Source: Bacteroidales bacterium
GTDB lineage: Bacteria; Bacteroidota; Bacteroidia; Bacteroidales; UBA932
Assembly (NCBI GenBank): GCA_016295245.1
Contig: JAEDLO010000018.1
Coordinates: 1-21,885, forward strand
Direction of reading: 5' to 3'
Length of the DNA: 21,885 nt
In this document: positions 13,694 through 21,408 of the stretch, in pieces
Numbering within the stretch: position 1 is the first letter of the stretch
Layout of the letters: every line of letters begins with the position of its first letter
Notes under the pieces: model-generated
Database searches by the model: none
What the model saw: the letters and a program-made list of their open reading frames with translations, nothing else
What the model was told of the DNA's origin: nothing
Made by a program: the position numbers and the translations under genes

Positions 13694-16099
13694 TTACTGT
13701 TTTTTGAAAGACTTCAGGGCGGCTCCCGCAAGGCAGAGGAGCACTATGAGTATGAGGCTGATGCTGCTGCAGCGCGAGATCAGCTCTCCGTTGCGGTATG
13801 AAGGCGGGTCGAAGCGCATCACCAGGCTGTGCTCGCCCTCAGGCACCTGCGCGGCGCGAAGCAGACTCCCTTCGAGCTCTATCGGCAGGGTCTCTTCGCC
13901 GCCGTCGAGGCTCAGCGTCCAACCTACAGGGTAGTAAACTTCGCTGAACACCAGCCTTGCCGGCCTGTCGGCGCTGTAGCTGTATCGCAGCTCGTTAGGG
14001 GCATAGCTGTCGAGACGCACATAGCCTTCGACCTGCTCGTCTGTAAACCAGGCGTTGCCCCTGGCGTGGGAGTAGCGCAGCGGCGGCAGAGAGCCGTCGA
14101 TGATGATATAGCGGCAGTTAAGAGCTGCCAGTCCCGGCAGGTAAGGAAGGGCTTCCTCGGCCTCCTGAATGGTGGTGCAGCCGCCTATGGTCTGCGAGAG
14201 GGTCTGGATTTCAGAGCTGAGGGTGGACTCTATGAACTCCTGGTAGCGCTGGAGCTTGGCCGGCGAGTAGCCGCCGATGTTTTTATGCCAGTACGAAGGG
14301 TGGGAGTCGTTGAAGACGTTGACCGTCAGGTCGAGCACGCGGTACGACGGGTCCTTGTCCTCGAGTATCATTTCATCCACCGGCCTCTTGTTGAACTGGC
14401 TCTTGAAGGCGGTCGGGGTGACGAAGTCGTCGTGGTTGAGATAGCGCTTGGCAACCGGGAAGAGGTCAGCTACAAGCAGCAGGCAAACCAGCACCGAAGC
14501 AAGGGCGCGGCGAGAAAGGGCGGCTTCCTTGCGGCCTTTCCTGCAGCCCCAGAAGATTACCAGATAGGCAAGGGCGATGAAGATGAGCGAACGCAGGGCG
14601 TCCATACGCAGCAGGTAGGCCCTGTCGGCGGCGAGTGCGCTGACGAGGATGTCCGCCATACCGCTGTCGGCCTCGCTCGAGAAACTGCCGGCGATGCCCG
14701 GGAACAGGCACACAAGCAGGCAGAAGCCTCCGCAGACGGCAAGCGCAATCCAACCCTTGCGGCGGAAGGCTTCGGCGAAGGCGTTTTCCCTGACTATCTT
14801 GTCGAGTATCTTGAAGGCGAGTATCGGCAAGGTGAACTGCAGCACGACCAGCGCCATCGACACCGTCCTGAACTTATTGTAGAGCGGGACGAAGTCGTAG
14901 AAGAACTTGGTGAAGGCGAGGAAATGGTTGCCAACTGCGAGCAGCACGGCAAGCAGGCTCACCGTGACTATCCACCACTTGTCCCTGCCGCGGCACAGAA
15001 TCAGACCGAGCAGGAAGAGGAAGATGGTGACAGCGCCTATGTACATAGGGCCGGCGGTGAACGGCTGAGGGCCCCAATAGAGCGGCAGGTTCTTGCAGAC
15101 CTCGCGGGCATTACCCTGGCCGGCCTCACGCAGGAGCTCGTAGGTTTCAGAGTGATCCGGGTCGATCGCGCCGCTCGAAGAGCCGCCGTTGAAGTTCGGA
15201 ATCATCAGGTTCGGCAGCTCCTCCCATCCGTAGGACCAGGCGGTCGCGTAGTCGAGCTTCAGGCCCTTGGAGCCGTCGCCGCCCGTCTTGGCGGTGCTGC
15301 CGCCGCGCATCGAATAAGGGGTGTACTCCATTGTCGGCAGGAGCTTGATGGCGTTGGTCGCGATTCCGGCGCAGCCCAGCACGAGCAGCAGGCCCGAAGC
15401 GGCAAAGAAGCGGCCGACCATAGACCTCCTGTCCTTGGAAATCAGCAGCCATATCAGCAGGGCAAGGGCGTAGAGCACCAGCATTATCGCCAGATAGTAG
15501 GTGATCTGGGGGTGGTTGGCCTTGACCTGAAAGCTTATGGCCAGGCCGAAAAGGGCCGAACCGAGCAGGCCGTAGCCGAGGAACTTCTTGTTATTTAAGA
15601 CTTTACGGTAGGTCCAGACGAAGGCCGCAAGGGCCCAGGGCAGAAAGGCGATGGCCTGCATCTTGGTATTGTGGCCTACCTGGATGATCTGGAGGTTATA
15701 GGCACAGAAGGTCACGGCGAAGGCTCCGCCCATAGCGAGGATGGGGCTGATGCCGAAGACCAGCATCATCAGGTACGCGCCCAGAAGCGAGATGAAAAGG
15801 TAAGTGGCGGGACGGCGGCCTACAAGCAGCAGGTCGTAGAGTTTCTGGGTCCAATCCCCCTTGGTCGAAGAGTGGATGGTAGTCGTCGGCATCCCGGAAA
15901 ACATCGATTCCGTCCAGGCGGTCTGGTCGTCGGGGTGGGCGGAGTTCCACTCCATCATCTCCCGGGACATACCCTGCCAGCCGGAGATGTCGCTCTGGTT
16001 GACTATCTTGCCGCTCAGCACCTCGGGCACAAAGCCGTAGGACAGCAGCAGAAACAGCCCCACAGGCAAAAGGGCATAAAGCAGTATCTTCTTTTTCAT
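13694..16099 (-). CDS. YfhO-family multispanning membrane protein
   Basis: This 801-residue inner-membrane protein has the GT-C-like layout of the YfhO family. An N-terminal membrane helix (about 5-24) leads to an extracytoplasmic loop with DISGWQGMSREMMEW. Many further hydrophobic spans follow to about residue 560, and then a soluble extracytoplasmic domain with IGGYSPAKLQRYQEFI. A final helix (about 775-795) and a short basic tail end the protein. YfhO proteins are thought to move sugars from lipid carriers onto envelope polymers, with exact substrates mostly unknown. Its ATG overlaps the stop of the upstream glycosyltransferase by four bases, suggesting the two work in one glycosylation pathway. 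It ends 6 bases before mutS. Confidence 0.88.
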   Translation of the reverse strand: MKKKILLYALLPVGLFLLLSYGFVPEVLSGKIVNQSDISGWQGMSREMMEWNSAHPDDQTAWTESMFSGMPTTTIHSSTKGDWTQKLYDLLLVGRRPATYLFISLLGAYLMMLVFGISPILAMGGAFAVTFCAYNLQIIQVGHNTKMQAIAFLPWALAAFVWTYRKVLNNKKFLGYGLLGSALFGLAISFQVKANHPQITYYLAIMLVLYALALLIWLLISKDRRSMVGRFFAASGLLLVLGCAGIATNAIKLLPTMEYTPYSMRGGSTAKTGGDGSKGLKLDYATAWSYGWEELPNLMIPNFNGGSSSGAIDPDHSETYELLREAGQGNAREVCKNLPLYWGPQPFTAGPMYIGAVTIFLFLLGLILCRGRDKWWIVTVSLLAVLLAVGNHFLAFTKFFYDFVPLYNKFRTVSMALVVLQFTLPILAFKILDKIVRENAFAEAFRRKGWIALAVCGGFCLLVCLFPGIAGSFSSEADSGMADILVSALAADRAYLLRMDALRSLIFIALAYLVIFWGCRKGRKEAALSRRALASVLVCLLLVADLFPVAKRYLNHDDFVTPTAFKSQFNKRPVDEMILEDKDPSYRVLDLTVNVFNDSHPSYWHKNIGGYSPAKLQRYQEFIESTLSSEIQTLSQTIGGCTTIQEAEEALPYLPGLAALNCRYIIIDGSLPPLRYSHARGNAWFTDEQVEGYVRLDSYAPNELRYSYSADRPARLVFSEVYYPVGWTLSLDGGEETLPIELEGSLLRAAQVPEGEHSLVMRFDPPSYRNGELISRCSSISLILIVLLCLAGAALKSFKKQ

Positions 16100-17382
16100 T
16101 TTTCTATCAGGTTTTCAAGCAAGGCGACAAGACGCTCGGTCAGCCCGCTTCTTGTGTATTGGTCAATATTGCCGGAAGGGCGGCAAGGCTTGTCGATGAA
16201 CTCCATCAGGCGCTCCTTCTCCTCCCAGCCGTACATCACGCCGGAACCGGAGTCACGCAGCACTGTCGCGGCGGCACCGTCCTCGTCGCCTATGCCCAGC
16301 ACAGGCCGGCCGGAGGCGAGGTATTCGAAAATTTTGCCGGGCAGCACCTTGGCGTATTCAGGCTCGCGGCGCAGCGGCAGGATGAGGATGGAGGCCCTGC
16401 GCTGCTCCTGAACCACCTGCTCGTGGGGCAGGTAGCCAAGATCAACCAGATTCTCTCCCAGCCCGCAGGCCCGGATTGAGTCGGTGACCTCGCGGTCTGT
16501 CTTGCCGCAGAGGCGGATACGAAGCCGCGAAGCGAAGAGGGCATCACTGCGACAGCGCTCCGAGAGGGCTTCCCAAAGCTTGAGAGGATTGCCGTCAGCA
16601 GCGAAGAGCCCCGTGTGGACTATGGTCAGAAGGGACTCGTCGGGGCTTTCTTGAGCTCCGCGCGGAGGGAAATCGTCGGGGTCGAAGCCGTTGGTGATGA
16701 GATGGACGGGAGTGGAGGTCGCAGCGGCGAAGTCATCGCGCACGGGTGGAGAAACGGCAATCACGGCGTCGGCCTCGTCAAGCACACTCTGCTCGAGCGC
16801 CCTGTGGCGTCTGTCCGCCAGAGCGCTGAGGCTCAGGTGTTTGTAATAAAACATCTTGGTCCACGGGTCGCGGAAATCAGCCACCCATTTCAGTCCCAGG
16901 CTCCTCTTGAGTCCCAGGCCGATAAGGTGCATCGATTGCGGAGGTCCGGTGGTCACTACCGCATCGACAGGGTGCTCGCGCAGGTACTTCTTGAGGTAGC
17001 GCAACGACGGCCTCACCCAGCTCACACGCGGGTCCGGGATGAAAAGATTGCCGCGCAGCCAGCGTGCAAGGCGGGCTTTCAGAGAGTTGCCGCGCGAGTT
17101 CAGGGGATTGACCTCCTGCTGAGATCCTTTCTTGCCGAAGAGTTTGCGGTACAGGTCGTAAGGCTCGCTTATAGGGGTGCGCAGGATTTCCGTCCCGGCG
17201 GGAATGTCCTTGAGCAGGCTCTCATCGTAGGCCAGGCGCTCCGGATTGAGAGGGGTATATATGACCGGCTGCCAGCCCAGCTGGGGCAGGTACTTGGCGA
17301 ATTTCACCCAGCGCTGCACCCCTGAACCTCCGGTTGGAGGCCAGTAGTAACTGATTATCAGCAGTCGTTTCATCTGTTTCAT
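16096..17382 (-). CDS. GT4-type glycosyltransferase
   Basis: This 428-residue GT-B fold glycosyltransferase is probably cytosolic or membrane-associated. The N-terminal acceptor domain starts with LLIISYYWPPTGGSGVQRW (7-25), including the glycine-rich loop. The central VADFRDPW (167-174) is typical of this Bacteroidetes subgroup. The donor-sugar site is PGKIFEYLASGRPVLGI (348-364), with the conserved Glu353. Sugar and acceptor are unknown; LPS, capsule or glycoprotein assembly are all possible. A second in-frame ATG three codons in (17373) is an alternative start. The stop overlaps the YfhO-like gene. A -7 element directly upstream may give this gene its own promoter, even though it also follows an NSS gene by 24 bases. 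Confidence 0.88.
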   Translation of the reverse strand: MKQMKRLLIISYYWPPTGGSGVQRWVKFAKYLPQLGWQPVIYTPLNPERLAYDESLLKDIPAGTEILRTPISEPYDLYRKLFGKKGSQQEVNPLNSRGNSLKARLARWLRGNLFIPDPRVSWVRPSLRYLKKYLREHPVDAVVTTGPPQSMHLIGLGLKRSLGLKWVADFRDPWTKMFYYKHLSLSALADRRHRALEQSVLDEADAVIAVSPPVRDDFAAATSTPVHLITNGFDPDDFPPRGAQESPDESLLTIVHTGLFAADGNPLKLWEALSERCRSDALFASRLRIRLCGKTDREVTDSIRACGLGENLVDLGYLPHEQVVQEQRRASILILPLRREPEYAKVLPGKIFEYLASGRPVLGIGDEDGAAATVLRDSGSGVMYGWEEKERLMEFIDKPCRPSGNIDQYTRSGLTERLVALLENLIEK

Positions 17383-17387
17383 AAACT

Positions 17388-17395
17388 CAAATGTA
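17388..17395 (-). promoter_or_regulatory. -7 element abutting the GT4 start
   Basis: On the minus strand this reads TACATTTG, a perfect TAnnTTTG match, ending 5 bases before the ATG at 17382. Transcription would begin at the start codon. The -33 position has no TTTG. It occupies the 24-base gap after the upstream NSS transporter gene and could be an internal operon promoter. Confidence 0.4.
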
Positions 17396-17406
17396 CTGAT
17401 TTTTTA

Positions 17407-18771
17407 TCAAGAGCCGATGAAATTGGTGACGAAGATCATCACCATTCCTACAGGCGCCACATATTTGAGAAGGAAATAGAAAGTCCCGAAGACGGCATCG
17501 TTGAACTTGAATTTGCCGCCGTTGCTGAACTCGTCGCGCACATCCCCTTTCTTCATCTTCCAGCCTGCGAAGAGCACGAAAAGCAGGGCTCCGAACATCA
17601 TCAGGAAGTTGGAGGTGAGGGTGTCGCAGAAGTTGAAGATGGTAAGGCCGAAAAGCTTCACGCCCGAAAGTGCGCCGAAGGACAGGGAGCAGAGTGCGCC
17701 CAGGGCCCAGATGCCCGCAAAGAGCAGCCAGACCGCCTTCTTGCGACCGACGCCCTTCTCCTCGACAAGGTAAGCCACGCCCACCTCATACATCGAGATG
17801 GCAGAGGTCAGGGCGGCGACGCAGATGGTCACGAAAAACAGCACGGCGACCACCGAACTGAGTATCGGAGTGGCTTCGCCCATACTTGAAAAGATGAAAG
17901 GCAGGGTCTCGAAAATGAGCCCCGGACCGGCTCCGGGCTCGATTCCGGCGGCGAAGACGGCAGGCATAATCGCAAAGCCTGCAATCAGGGCGAAGAGCAG
18001 GTCAAAGACCGTGGTGCCCAGACCGGACATCAGTATGTTCTCCCGCTTGCCGATATAGGACGAATAGGTCAGCACCGTACCCACTCCCAGCGAGAGCGAA
18101 AAGAAGCTCTGCCCCACAGCGTAGGATACGGTCGAAGGTGTAATCTTCGAGAAATCCGGTTTCACCAGATACTCCACGCCTCGCATCGCCCCGGGAAGGG
18201 TCAGGGAATAAATCATTATCGCGAGAATCAGGACGAAAAGCAGAGGGATGGTCAGCTTGTTGAAGCGCTCGATTCCAGACTTCACTCCTGCGGAAACCAC
18301 AAGTGCGCAGGCCAGAAGGAAGACTGTCTGGAAGATTATCGGCTTGAGTGGGGAACTGATGGCCCCGGCAAACTCGGCCGAAAGCAGGGAGGCGTCCTTG
18401 TTGAGGAAGGAACCCGTCAGGGAGCGAAGAAGATAATCTATCGACCAGCCGCCGACCACGCTGTAGTAGGAAAGGATGATGAGCGGGGAAATCACGGTCA
18501 GCAGGCCGAGGTAGTGCCACTTGCTGCCCGGAGCCAGGCTGCGCATCGCACCAAAGGTATTTGAGTGGGACCTGCGACCGATGACGGTCTCGGACATCAT
18601 TATCGGAAGCGACAGCAGAAGGCTGGCTAGAAGGTAGATGACTATGAAGGCCGCACCGCCGTGCTCCCCCACCATATAGGGAAAGCGCCAGATGTTGCCC
18701 AGACCTATGGCCGATCCGGCAAGGGCCATTATGGCCACGGTATTACTTCCGAAATTCTCTCTGTTCTGCAT
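17407..18771 (-). CDS. Sodium-dependent symporter, NSS (SNF) family, copy 1
   Basis: This 454-residue inner-membrane transporter is of the neurotransmitter:sodium symporter family, which couples Na+ to uptake of amino acids or related solutes. The TM1 signature GSAIGLGNIWRFPYMVGEHG (19-38) includes the unwound Na+/substrate-binding region with Asn26. SYYSVVGGWSIDYL lies in the TM3 region and GVGTVLTYSSYIGKREN around TM6. Length and spans suggest 11 TM helices, as in MhsT-type bacterial members. Substrate cannot be read. It starts 3 bases after a paralog, so the two form a tandem pair. Confidence 0.93.
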   Translation of the reverse strand: MQNRENFGSNTVAIMALAGSAIGLGNIWRFPYMVGEHGGAAFIVIYLLASLLLSLPIMMSETVIGRRSHSNTFGAMRSLAPGSKWHYLGLLTVISPLIILSYYSVVGGWSIDYLLRSLTGSFLNKDASLLSAEFAGAISSPLKPIIFQTVFLLACALVVSAGVKSGIERFNKLTIPLLFVLILAIMIYSLTLPGAMRGVEYLVKPDFSKITPSTVSYAVGQSFFSLSLGVGTVLTYSSYIGKRENILMSGLGTTVFDLLFALIAGFAIMPAVFAAGIEPGAGPGLIFETLPFIFSSMGEATPILSSVVAVLFFVTICVAALTSAISMYEVGVAYLVEEKGVGRKKAVWLLFAGIWALGALCSLSFGALSGVKLFGLTIFNFCDTLTSNFLMMFGALLFVLFAGWKMKKGDVRDEFSNGGKFKFNDAVFGTFYFLLKYVAPVGMVMIFVTNFIGS

Positions 18772-18774
18772 CGT

Positions 18775-20109
18775 TTAGAGTATGAAGTTGGAGATGAAAA
18801 TGAGCACGACCGCAGGCGGAGCGACCCATCTGATAAGAAAATACACTACAGGGAAAAGAGTCCCGCTGCCCTTGAGGCTGCCGGAGTTGGTAAGTTCGTC
18901 GCGCACGTCTTCCTTTTTCATCACGAAGCCCACGAAGACAACGGCCAGCAGAGCCATCAGCAGCAACAGGATGTTGGAGGCGAGGTAGTCGAAGCCGTCG
19001 AACACCCGTCCGTCAAGGGCGCAGAGCACTCCCGCCCCACCGCAGAGGAAGAAGAGCAGGAAGCCGGCGTGCCAGCGCTTCATCGAGAACTTCTCAACAA
19101 GGAAGGCCACACCCACCTCAAGAAGGGAGATGCAGGAGGTCATCGCCGCAACCACGACCGCAAGGAAGAAGATTGCCGCCACAATCGAGCTGATCACAGG
19201 GGCGCCCTGGCCCATCTGCGAGAAGACATAAGGCACGCTGCGGAAAATCAGGCCGGGACCCGCGCCGGGCTCTATTCCCGCCGCGAAGACAGCAGGCATT
19301 ATGGCGAAGCCGGCAAGAATGGCGAAAAGCAGGTCGGAGACCGCAGTGCCCGCGCTGGAGGCGAGGATATTCTCGCGCGAGGACACATAGGAGCCGTAGG
19401 TGATGATGGCGCCCATACCCAGGGACAGGGAGTAGAAGCTCTGGCCCATAGCGTAGGCGAAGGTACTCGGCGTCAGGGCGGAGAAATCCGGCTTCACCAG
19501 ATAGCGGACACCCGCGAGCGCACCGGGCAGGCTGATGGAATAGACGGCAATCACCACTATAAGCACAAACAGGGCAGGGAGGGTTATCTTGCTGAAGCGC
19601 TCGATACCCGACTTCACGCCCGAAGAGACCACCAGCGTGCAGAAGAGCAGGAAGAGCAGGTGCATCAGCACCGGCTCCGCGCCGTTCGTGACAAAGCTGT
19701 CAAACACGGCACTGACCTGCGAAGGCTCGGTGTGGACGAAGGTCATCGCCGCCGACTTGTACAGATAATCTATCGACCAGCCGCCGATGACGCTGTAGTA
19801 CGAAGCGATGATAAGAGGGATGGCGATGGGCAGAAAGCCCACGATTTTCCAGAAACGCTTGCCCGAAGACAGCTTCCAGAAGGCTGTGAGGGCATTGCTG
19901 CGGCTGCGCCTTCCTATCACCACCTCCGAAACGAAGACGGGCAGGGAGATGAGCAGGGTCGCGGCAACATAGATGATGATGAACACGGAACCGCCGTGCT
20001 CCCCCACCATATAGGGAAAACGCCAGATGTTGCCCAGACCTATGGCCGAACCGGCCATTGCCAGGATGACAGCCATACGGCTGCCGAAATTTTCTCTTTT
20101 CGCGGACAT
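18775..20109 (-). CDS. Sodium-dependent symporter, NSS (SNF) family, copy 2
   Basis: This 444-residue paralog of the next gene has the same order of motifs: GSAIGLGNIWRFPYMVGEHG in TM1 (Asn27 in the Na+ site), SYYSVIGGWSIDYLYKS, and GMGAIITYGSYVSSREN. About 11 TM helices are expected. The frame is open to a TTG at 20121, but ATG 20109 begins MSAKRENFGS, which aligns with MQNRENFGS of copy 1, so I chose it. That leaves 13 bases after folA. Both copies share a nearly identical 65-base block over TM1. Divergent residues elsewhere suggest different substrates or altered affinity. Confidence 0.93.
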   Translation of the reverse strand: MSAKRENFGSRMAVILAMAGSAIGLGNIWRFPYMVGEHGGSVFIIIYVAATLLISLPVFVSEVVIGRRSRSNALTAFWKLSSGKRFWKIVGFLPIAIPLIIASYYSVIGGWSIDYLYKSAAMTFVHTEPSQVSAVFDSFVTNGAEPVLMHLLFLLFCTLVVSSGVKSGIERFSKITLPALFVLIVVIAVYSISLPGALAGVRYLVKPDFSALTPSTFAYAMGQSFYSLSLGMGAIITYGSYVSSRENILASSAGTAVSDLLFAILAGFAIMPAVFAAGIEPGAGPGLIFRSVPYVFSQMGQGAPVISSIVAAIFFLAVVVAAMTSCISLLEVGVAFLVEKFSMKRWHAGFLLFFLCGGAGVLCALDGRVFDGFDYLASNILLLLMALLAVVFVGFVMKKEDVRDELTNSGSLKGSGTLFPVVYFLIRWVAPPAVVLIFISNFIL

Positions 20110-20122
20110 ACTGCCAACCAAC

Positions 20123-20608
20123 TTATTTTCTCGAATACACTACAAACTCATATTCCAGGCCGCTCTCTTCGTCCCTTTTGGTTTCGCTGCAGGACTCTTC
20201 CTTCCATACGGCGGGGTCAACGGGCGGGAAGAAGGCGTCCGCGTCAGGGACAAGCGTATGGACGCGTGTGAGGTAGAGCTTGTCAACCTCGCCTATCAGC
20301 TGGGCATAGAGCTTGGCTCCGCCGAGGACAAAGCAGCGCTCGGCGGGCTCTGCCGCGAGGAAGGCCTGCTGGGGCGAAGAGACGGCGCAGACCGTCTCCG
20401 GCAGGCCGGGACGGCTGGTGAGCACTATGTTCTTGCGGCCGGGGAGCGGCCTGCCGATGGACTCATAGGTCGTGCGTCCCATAATCACGGGGCAGCCCGT
20501 GGTCTGGCGGCGGAAATATTTCAGGTCCTCTGAAATATGCCAGGGGAGCTCCCCCTTCACGCCGATGGCCAGATTGTCGGCGACGGCCACTATCATACAC
20601 TTTTCCAT
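20123..20608 (-). CDS. folA: Dihydrofolate reductase
   Basis: DHFR reduces dihydrofolate to tetrahydrofolate with NADPH, regenerating the cofactor oxidised by thymidylate synthase. The 161-residue length is typical. IGVKGELPWHISEDLKYF (15-32) holds the LPW loop and the catalytic acid Asp28. VIMGRTTYESIGRPLPGRKN (41-60) carries the NADPH-binding GR and the ES-IG-PLPGR block. VLGGAKLY is the second NADPH glycine motif. The start lies one base after the thyA stop, the common thyA-folA pairing. A second ATG at codon 5 is a less likely start. Confidence 0.96.
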   Translation of the reverse strand: MEKCMIVAVADNLAIGVKGELPWHISEDLKYFRRQTTGCPVIMGRTTYESIGRPLPGRKNIVLTSRPGLPETVCAVSSPQQAFLAAEPAERCFVLGGAKLYAQLIGEVDKLYLTRVHTLVPDADAFFPPVDPAVWKEESCSETKRDEESGLEYEFVVYSRK

Positions 20609-20609
20609 A

Positions 20610-21404
20610 CTAAACGGCTACCGGCGCCTTGATGGCCGGATACGGGTCATAATCTTCAAGGGTAAAGTCTTCGTACTTGAAGTCGAAGACACTCTTCACC
20701 TCCGGATTGAGCCTCATCTTCGGAAGGCTGCGCGGAGTGCGGCCGAGCTGCTCCCTCACCTGGTCGAAGTGGTTGAGGTAGATGTGGGTGTCGCCGGTGG
20801 TGTGGATGAACTCGCCCGGCTCCAGGCCGCAGCACTGCGCTATCATCATCGTCAGAAGGGCGTAGGAGGCGATATTGAAAGGCACGCCGAGGAAGCAGTC
20901 CGCGCTGCGCTGGTAAAGCTGGCAGGACAGGCGGCCTTCGGCGACATAGAATTGGAAGAGGCAGTGGCACGGCGGCAGGGCCATCTTGTCCACTTCGCCG
21001 GGATTCCAGGCGCAGACGAGCATACGGCGCGAGTCGGGATTGCGTCTGATGGTTTCGATCACGTCGGAGAGCTGATCGATGCTGCGCCCGTCAGGGGCGG
21101 GGTAGCTGCGCCACTGGTGGCCGTACACCGGCCCGAGGTCGCCGTTTTCATCGGCCCACTCGTCCCAGATAGTCACCTTGTGGTCCTGGAGATACTTTAC
21201 GTTGGTGTCTCCGCTGATGAACCAGAGAAGCTCGTAGATAATCGACTTGAGATGCACCTTCTTGGTGGTCAGAAGGGGGAAGCCCTCCGAGAGGTCAAAG
21301 CGCATCTGATGGCCGAAGATGCTCTTGGTCCCGACGCCGGTACGGTCCGTCTTGACCACACCTTCGGCCATTATCTTTTCGAGAAGATCCAGATACTGCT
21401 TCAT
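20610..21404 (-). CDS. thyA: Thymidylate synthase
   Basis: ThyA makes dTMP from dUMP using methylene-tetrahydrofolate, producing dihydrofolate for FolA. The 264-residue length equals the E. coli enzyme. DRTGVGTKS (20-28) gives the phosphate-binding Arg21. RRMLVCAWNP contains the paired arginines (126-127), and PPCHCLFQF holds the nucleophile Cys146. IHTTGDTHIYLNH is the substrate-orienting block. The C-terminus ends in PVAV, so the terminal Val that closes over the active site is kept. It starts 4 bases after the preceding leftward ORF. Confidence 0.97.
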   Translation of the reverse strand: MKQYLDLLEKIMAEGVVKTDRTGVGTKSIFGHQMRFDLSEGFPLLTTKKVHLKSIIYELLWFISGDTNVKYLQDHKVTIWDEWADENGDLGPVYGHQWRSYPAPDGRSIDQLSDVIETIRRNPDSRRMLVCAWNPGEVDKMALPPCHCLFQFYVAEGRLSCQLYQRSADCFLGVPFNIASYALLTMMIAQCCGLEPGEFIHTTGDTHIYLNHFDQVREQLGRTPRSLPKMRLNPEVKSVFDFKYEDFTLEDYDPYPAIKAPVAV

Positions 21405-21408
21405 ATCC

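Noticed and set aside
12662..13801. 379-aa plus-strand ORF opposite mutS
   Set aside because: Antisense shadow of mutS that crosses its start codon; no family signal.
13829..15598. 589-aa plus-strand ORF opposite the YfhO-like gene
   Set aside because: Antisense shadow; composition (Gln, Arg, His, Glu, Ala) is what the reverse of a hydrophobic membrane gene gives.
20110..20121. TTG start for NSS copy 2
   Set aside because: ATG 20109 aligns with the start of copy 1; the four extra residues have no support.
18661..20271. 536-aa plus-strand ORF opposite the NSS genes
   Set aside because: Antisense shadow spanning two real genes and part of folA; highly charged His/Gly/Gln-rich, no recognisable domain.
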